64,000 nt of DNA from DASRDS01 sp035570055 (lineage in GTDB: Bacteria; Gemmatimonadota; Gemmatimonadetes; Gemmatimonadales; Gemmatimonadaceae): assembly GCA_035570055.1 (NCBI GenBank), contig DATMLM010000017.1, positions 16,968 to 80,967 of the forward strand, in the 5' to 3' direction. Below the pieces are notes generated by a model that was not told the origin of the DNA, did not search any database, and worked only from the letters and a program-made list of their open reading frames with translations. Below are positions 60,280 to 64,000 of this stretch, one piece after another. How positions within the stretch are numbered: the stretch's first letter is position 1; every line of letters begins with the position of its first letter. The translations under genes and the position numbers were made by a program.

Positions 60280-62658
60280 TCAACTTGTCAGGGCGACGGT
60301 TGGACTGACCCGCGTCGAGCGGAACGCCGGGATCGCGGCCGCCGCTAGGGCCACGAGCGTGAACAGGAGCGCGGCGCCGGCGAAGATGGTCGGGTCATGG
60401 GGGTTGACGCCGACGAACAGCTTGGCGAGCCCTCGCGTGAGCCACCAGGCCACGAGGGATCCAAACACGATGCCAGCGCCGGCCAGCGCGAGCGCGCGGC
60501 GCAACACATCGCCGATTACGTGGGCGTGGGTGGCACCGAGGGCCAGGCGAACGCCGATCTCGCGACGGCGCTGGCTCACGATGTAGGCGAGCACGCTGTA
60601 GATCCCGACCATCCCGAGAACGAGCGCGACGATCGCAAACAGCGACGCGAGAAACGTCGAGAAGCGCGTCGTGCCGACCGACTCGGCGACGCGCGCGGCC
60701 ATGGGCTTCATGTCGGAGACGGGAGCGAGCGGGTCGATCGCCGCGACCGTCCGCCGGATCACGGCGGCCTGCGCCTCGGGCTCGCCATTCGTCCGCACTG
60801 ACACCGAGACCGTGCCGAACGCCAAGGGCGATTGCGTGTACGGCGCATACATCACCGGCACATCGTCGGCCTTGAGCCCGCCCTGACGGATCGCGGCGGC
60901 TATGCCAACGATCGTGAGCGTATCTGCATCCGGCATACCAGGAAACGTGATCTGCTTGCCGATCGGGTCTCGGCCGGCGAAGAAGCGGCGGGCCATGAGC
61001 TCATCGATAACCGCGACCCTGACGGATCGGTCGTCGTCGGACGGCAGAACATCTCGTCCCCGCAGCAGCGTGATCCCCATGGTGCGGTAGTAACCCGGGC
61101 TGACAAAGTACATCCTCACGTTCGGCTTGCTGCCCGGATCGGGCGCCGGGTCGCCGATGATCTGGAAAATCCATCGCATATTCGGGTTGCTGGGCAGCGC
61201 GGAGCTGGCGCTGGCCGCCACGACCCCCGGCTGCGCAGCGAGTTGCTCTGCGAGTCGCGTACCGAAGGCGGTCTGACGCTCGGCGGTCGGATATCGTTGG
61301 TCGGAAAGGGCGACCTGCGCCGTGAGCACGCCATCCGGCCGGTAGCCAAAATCCGAGCGTTGGAAGCGGGCAAAGGTCGCCACGAGCAGTCCCGCGCCGG
61401 TCAAGAGGATGAGCGCCATCGCCACTTGCAATACCACCAACGCGTCCTGCACCCGATGATGACGCGCCGAGCCGGTGCCGCGTGCGCCTTCCTTGACCGC
61501 GTCGGCCGGATTGCCGCGGGACGCCTGCCAGGCCGGGAGCACGCCGAAGATGACCACCGTCGCGATCGTCGTCAGCACGCAGAATGCGACGACCCGGCCA
61601 TCGACGCTGATGTCGCCGACACGCGGCAGCGTTGCCGGGGCCAACCCGCGGAGGAATCGGACGCCGGCAACAGCCACCCCAACACCAAGAGCCGCGGCGG
61701 CGACGCCGAGCACCAGCGCTTCGGCGATCAGATCGCGCACCAAGCTGCCGCGCGTGGCGCCGAGCGCGATGCGAACGGCGAGCTCACGCTCACGTGACAG
61801 ATTCCGGACGAGAAAGAGATTGGCGAGATTGGCCGCGCCGATGAGCAGCACACACGCCGCCGCGGCGAGTAACATCGTGAGCGCTGGTCTGACGTCGCCC
61901 ACGAGCTGGTCCGGCAGGGGGACGGCGCTGATCGACCAGCCGGTGTTCGTTTGCGGATAGGCCGTGGCCAGACGTCCCGCGATCACGTTCAGGTCCTGTT
62001 GCGCCGCTTCGGGCGTCACACCTGGTGCCAATCGCCCGTACACCTCAATCAGATGCGCATCGCGATGCGCAAGCAGACCGTCCGGGAATCGCCACCGCGG
62101 CCAGAGCTCAACCCCGCCCGGCAGACCGGGCGGCGCCACGCCGACGATAGTGAACGGTTGGTCCTCGATCGTCAGCACCTTTCCGAGAACCGACGGCGCA
62201 CCACCAAACCGCCGCTGCCAGTAGCCATATCCGATCACTACTTCGTCTGGGCTACCCGAGTCTGCTGACAGGCCGCGGCCCAGCACCGGCGTGATACCGA
62301 GCACCGAGAAATAGCTCGGTGTCACTGCATTGCCACGCACCCGCTCGGGCGCTTGTTGGCCAGTCACGGTTTCATCGTACTCTCCATCCGCCGCGGCCAG
62401 TTCCGTGAAGACATGGCTTTGCGCCCGGACGTCGAGATAGTCCGGCACGGAGAACGTACCCTTGGGGACGCGCATCGCCGGGTTGCGTTCCCATAACGTG
62501 AGCACGCGGGCGGCCTCTCGATACGGGAATGCTTTGAGCAGCACGCCGTCGACGAGTCCGAATACGGACGCGGTCGCGCCGATGGCGATCGCCATCGTGA
62601 GCGTCGCCGCGATCGTGAAGCCCGGGCTGCTCAGTAGACGCCGTGTCGCGTACCTCAC
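60280..62658 (-). CDS. MacB/FtsX-like permease, ADOP type
   Basis: 792 residues starting at GTG with AGGAGG 6 bp upstream; the longer frame above it is spurious. Two MacB-type halves: a first TM followed by a periplasmic domain (FSVPDYLDVRAQSHVFTELA) and FtsX helices (NLANLFLVRNLSRERELAVR), then a second copy ending with YSVLAYIVSQRRREIGVRLA. This is the acidobacterial duplicated orphan permease layout, typical of Acidobacteria and Gemmatimonadota. No ATPase gene lies beside it. Confidence 0.88.
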   Translation of the reverse strand: MRYATRRLLSSPGFTIAATLTMAIAIGATASVFGLVDGVLLKAFPYREAARVLTLWERNPAMRVPKGTFSVPDYLDVRAQSHVFTELAAADGEYDETVTGQQAPERVRGNAVTPSYFSVLGITPVLGRGLSADSGSPDEVVIGYGYWQRRFGGAPSVLGKVLTIEDQPFTIVGVAPPGLPGGVELWPRWRFPDGLLAHRDAHLIEVYGRLAPGVTPEAAQQDLNVIAGRLATAYPQTNTGWSISAVPLPDQLVGDVRPALTMLLAAAACVLLIGAANLANLFLVRNLSRERELAVRIALGATRGSLVRDLIAEALVLGVAAAALGVGVAVAGVRFLRGLAPATLPRVGDISVDGRVVAFCVLTTIATVVIFGVLPAWQASRGNPADAVKEGARGTGSARHHRVQDALVVLQVAMALILLTGAGLLVATFARFQRSDFGYRPDGVLTAQVALSDQRYPTAERQTAFGTRLAEQLAAQPGVVAASASSALPSNPNMRWIFQIIGDPAPDPGSKPNVRMYFVSPGYYRTMGITLLRGRDVLPSDDDRSVRVAVIDELMARRFFAGRDPIGKQITFPGMPDADTLTIVGIAAAIRQGGLKADDVPVMYAPYTQSPLAFGTVSVSVRTNGEPEAQAAVIRRTVAAIDPLAPVSDMKPMAARVAESVGTTRFSTFLASLFAIVALVLGMVGIYSVLAYIVSQRRREIGVRLALGATHAHVIGDVLRRALALAGAGIVFGSLVAWWLTRGLAKLFVGVNPHDPTIFAGAALLFTLVALAAAAIPAFRSTRVSPTVALTS

Positions 62659-62668
62659 GTCGTGCCTC

Positions 62669-63127
62669 CTATGCGGCCAGCGCGTTCCCACAGCCCGCAC
62701 AGAATCGCGCGGCTGGCTCCGTGATGGCGGCGCCGCACGTCGGGCAGGTGCCCGCGAGGTAGCGACCGCATTCGCTGCAGTAGGCGGCGTCGGACTCCGG
62801 GCGCGCGCCATGCTCGATGCACGTCCGCCGTTGCGCGCGAAAGCCCAGTACGAGGGCCTCGACCGGATCCGGACCCGCCGCGGGTTCAGTACGGAGCTCC
62901 GCCAATGCCCGTTCGGTATAACTGGCCTTGAGCGACGCATAATCGGCGTCGGAGAGCTTGCCCGTCTGCCGATCGAACTCGATCTCACGCAGTGCTTCGA
63001 CGGCCGTCGATCCCGGAATCTCTTCCGGGGCCTCCGCGGGCCGCGGCCGGCCGGCGACGAGCAATGGATACAGCACGAGGGCGACGGCGGCGAGCGCCAG
63101 GACGGTGCCAATGCCGAGGGCGAGCAT
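62669..63127 (-). CDS. CcmI-like protein fused to zinc ribbons
   Basis: 152 residues. One N-terminal TM (4-24), then the CcmI-type stretch EALREIEFDRQTGKLSDADY, then a zinc-ribbon tail with seven Cys (103, 117, 120, 128, 131, 143, 146: YCSECGRY, CPTCGAAI, FCAGCGNA). CcmI presents apocytochrome c to the heme lyase. The ATG (63125-63127) lies 2 bp after the ccmH stop. Confidence 0.7.
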   Translation of the reverse strand: MLALGIGTVLALAAVALVLYPLLVAGRPRPAEAPEEIPGSTAVEALREIEFDRQTGKLSDADYASLKASYTERALAELRTEPAAGPDPVEALVLGFRAQRRTCIEHGARPESDAAYCSECGRYLAGTCPTCGAAITEPAARFCAGCGNALAA

Positions 63128-63129
63128 AG

Positions 63130-63675
63130 TCAATCGTCCCGGCGAACTGCCTCTTCCAGTCGCTTGAGCTCATCGCTCGTCGCACCGACAGGCACGGACT
63201 CGCTCAGCGCCTGCGGCGCACGGCCACCACGCCAGCGCATAATGATCGCCGCCAAGGTGACAGCACCCGCGAGAAGCGCGATCGATGGAGTGAGATACCC
63301 CGCCCAGTTGAACCCTTGGCGTGGCGGCGCCATCAAGACTTTGTCGCCATACGCGCCGACGAACGTCGCCAGGATCTCGTCAGCCGTGTAGCCACCCGCG
63401 ACGAGGGTCATCACGTCGCGGTGCATCTGCGGCGAGACCGGGCACGTGAAGTCCGTCGTGCGGCACGTATAGACGTCGAGCGTGCAGCCGCACTGGCAGT
63501 GAATGCGATGCTCGAGTGCGTCGCGCGCATCATTCGACATGGACGGTGTCGCTCCCGCCTTCGGCGGCCGCGAGATCGGGCGATACGTCGCCTCGTCCAT
63601 CGGACCCGACATGGTCGGCCGGGTCTGCTGAACGGTCGCAACCATCGTCGCCAGAAAAACGCGCCGCGAGACCAT
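63130..63675 (-). CDS. ccmH: Cytochrome c maturation protein CcmH
   Basis: 181 residues. It has an N-terminal hydrophobic start and a CcmH three-helix domain (HRDVMTLVAGGYTADEILAT, FVGAYGDKVLMAPP), then a C-terminal TM (GYLTPSIALLAGAVTLAAII). The usual redox motif CxxC reads IHCQCGC (C60, C62, C64), with further Cys71 and Cys78. The ATG overlaps the ccmF stop (TGATG). Confidence 0.82.
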   Translation of the reverse strand: MVSRRVFLATMVATVQQTRPTMSGPMDEATYRPISRPPKAGATPSMSNDARDALEHRIHCQCGCTLDVYTCRTTDFTCPVSPQMHRDVMTLVAGGYTADEILATFVGAYGDKVLMAPPRQGFNWAGYLTPSIALLAGAVTLAAIIMRWRGGRAPQALSESVPVGATSDELKRLEEAVRRDD

Positions 63676-64000
63676 CAACGGGTCTCGGCGTGAGCGGGAG
63701 CGAGCACCGTCCGATACCCGCTCTTCGCGCGGGCCCGATCGGCCTGCGGCCACATCACGATGAGCCCACCCAGCGCCATGATCATCCCGCCATACCATAC
63801 CCACCAGACGAGCGGGTTGAACGTGATGCGGATCTCGGCCGTGTCCTCGTTCGTCGCCCCGGCGAGCACCACGTAGACATCCTCGGCGAGGCCGTCTTGA
63901 ATCCCGACCGCGGTCGATGGCTCGAAGCTCGCCTGGCCGCGGCTGTCGAAATGTTGCCGCTTCTCGCTCTCGATGAGCGGCATCGGCTTGCCGTCGCGCG
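63675..64000 (-). CDS. ccmF: Cytochrome c heme lyase CcmF, C-terminal part
   Basis: Only the last 108 residues are inside the window. ESEKRQHFDSRGQASFEPST, AEDVYVVLAGATNED and the final TM FNPLVWWVWYGGMIMALGGL match the C-terminus of CcmF, the membrane subunit that ligates heme to apocytochrome. The frame stays open to the right edge. Confidence 0.9.
   Translation of the reverse strand, partial: RDGKPMPLIESEKRQHFDSRGQASFEPSTAVGIQDGLAEDVYVVLAGATNEDTAEIRITFNPLVWWVWYGGMIMALGGLIVMWPQADRARAKSGYRTVLAPAHAETR

Overview
The window is a high-GC bacterial chromosome segment dominated by the translation and transcription core. I infer Gemmatimonadota (moderate confidence). The reasons are GC-rich third codon positions, very tightly packed overlapping genes, an orphan ADOP-type MacB/FtsX permease, a MoxR/DUF58/BatA/DUF4159 cluster beside ribosomal genes, and ribosomal proteins with long low-complexity tails. 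I see no insertion sequences, prophage genes or CRISPR arrays.

Right to left on the minus strand, a nearly unbroken co-directional array runs from about 45.47 kb to 5.19 kb. A sigma70-like promoter (45440-45468) leads into tRNA-Thr(TGT), tRNA-Tyr(GTA), tRNA-Gly(TCC), tRNA-Thr(GGT), tuf, rpmG, secE, nusG, rplK, rplA, rplJ, rplL, rpoB and rpoC. An 8.4 kb block of membrane and MoxR-associated genes follows (GT-C glycosyltransferase, MoxR, DUF58, BatA-like, large membrane protein, DUF4159, GATase-like protein). Then come rpsL, rpsG, fusA, a second tuf, the whole S10 and spc ribosomal clusters, secY, adk, map and a GNAT acetyltransferase. Most junctions overlap by 1-17 nt or are spaced by only a few bases, so translational coupling is likely. 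The alpha operon (infA, rpmJ, rpsM, rpsK, rpsD, rpoA, rplQ) does not follow map.

The left edge (1-5.2 kb) holds purA (cut by the window), a membrane-embedded M28-type peptidase and trpS on the minus strand. Head to head with trpS is a plus-strand suhB-ftcD pair.

The right part (45.5-64 kb) is more ordinary and accessory. It contains cysS, a degenerate ABC ATPase preceded by a possible 36-residue Cys/aromatic-rich peptide with a hairpin over its ribosome binding site, an AI-2E-family protein, PspA and a YbjN-like protein. A CGNR regulator is divergent from an EamA exporter with three operator-like repeats between them. Next are uvrA, cutA, a TPR protein and an ABC exporter pair. An ECF sigma factor follows with an unusual TM-YCII partner and a secreted protein, then an orphan permease, and finally the ccmI/ccmH/ccmF end of a cytochrome c maturation locus, cut by the window edge.
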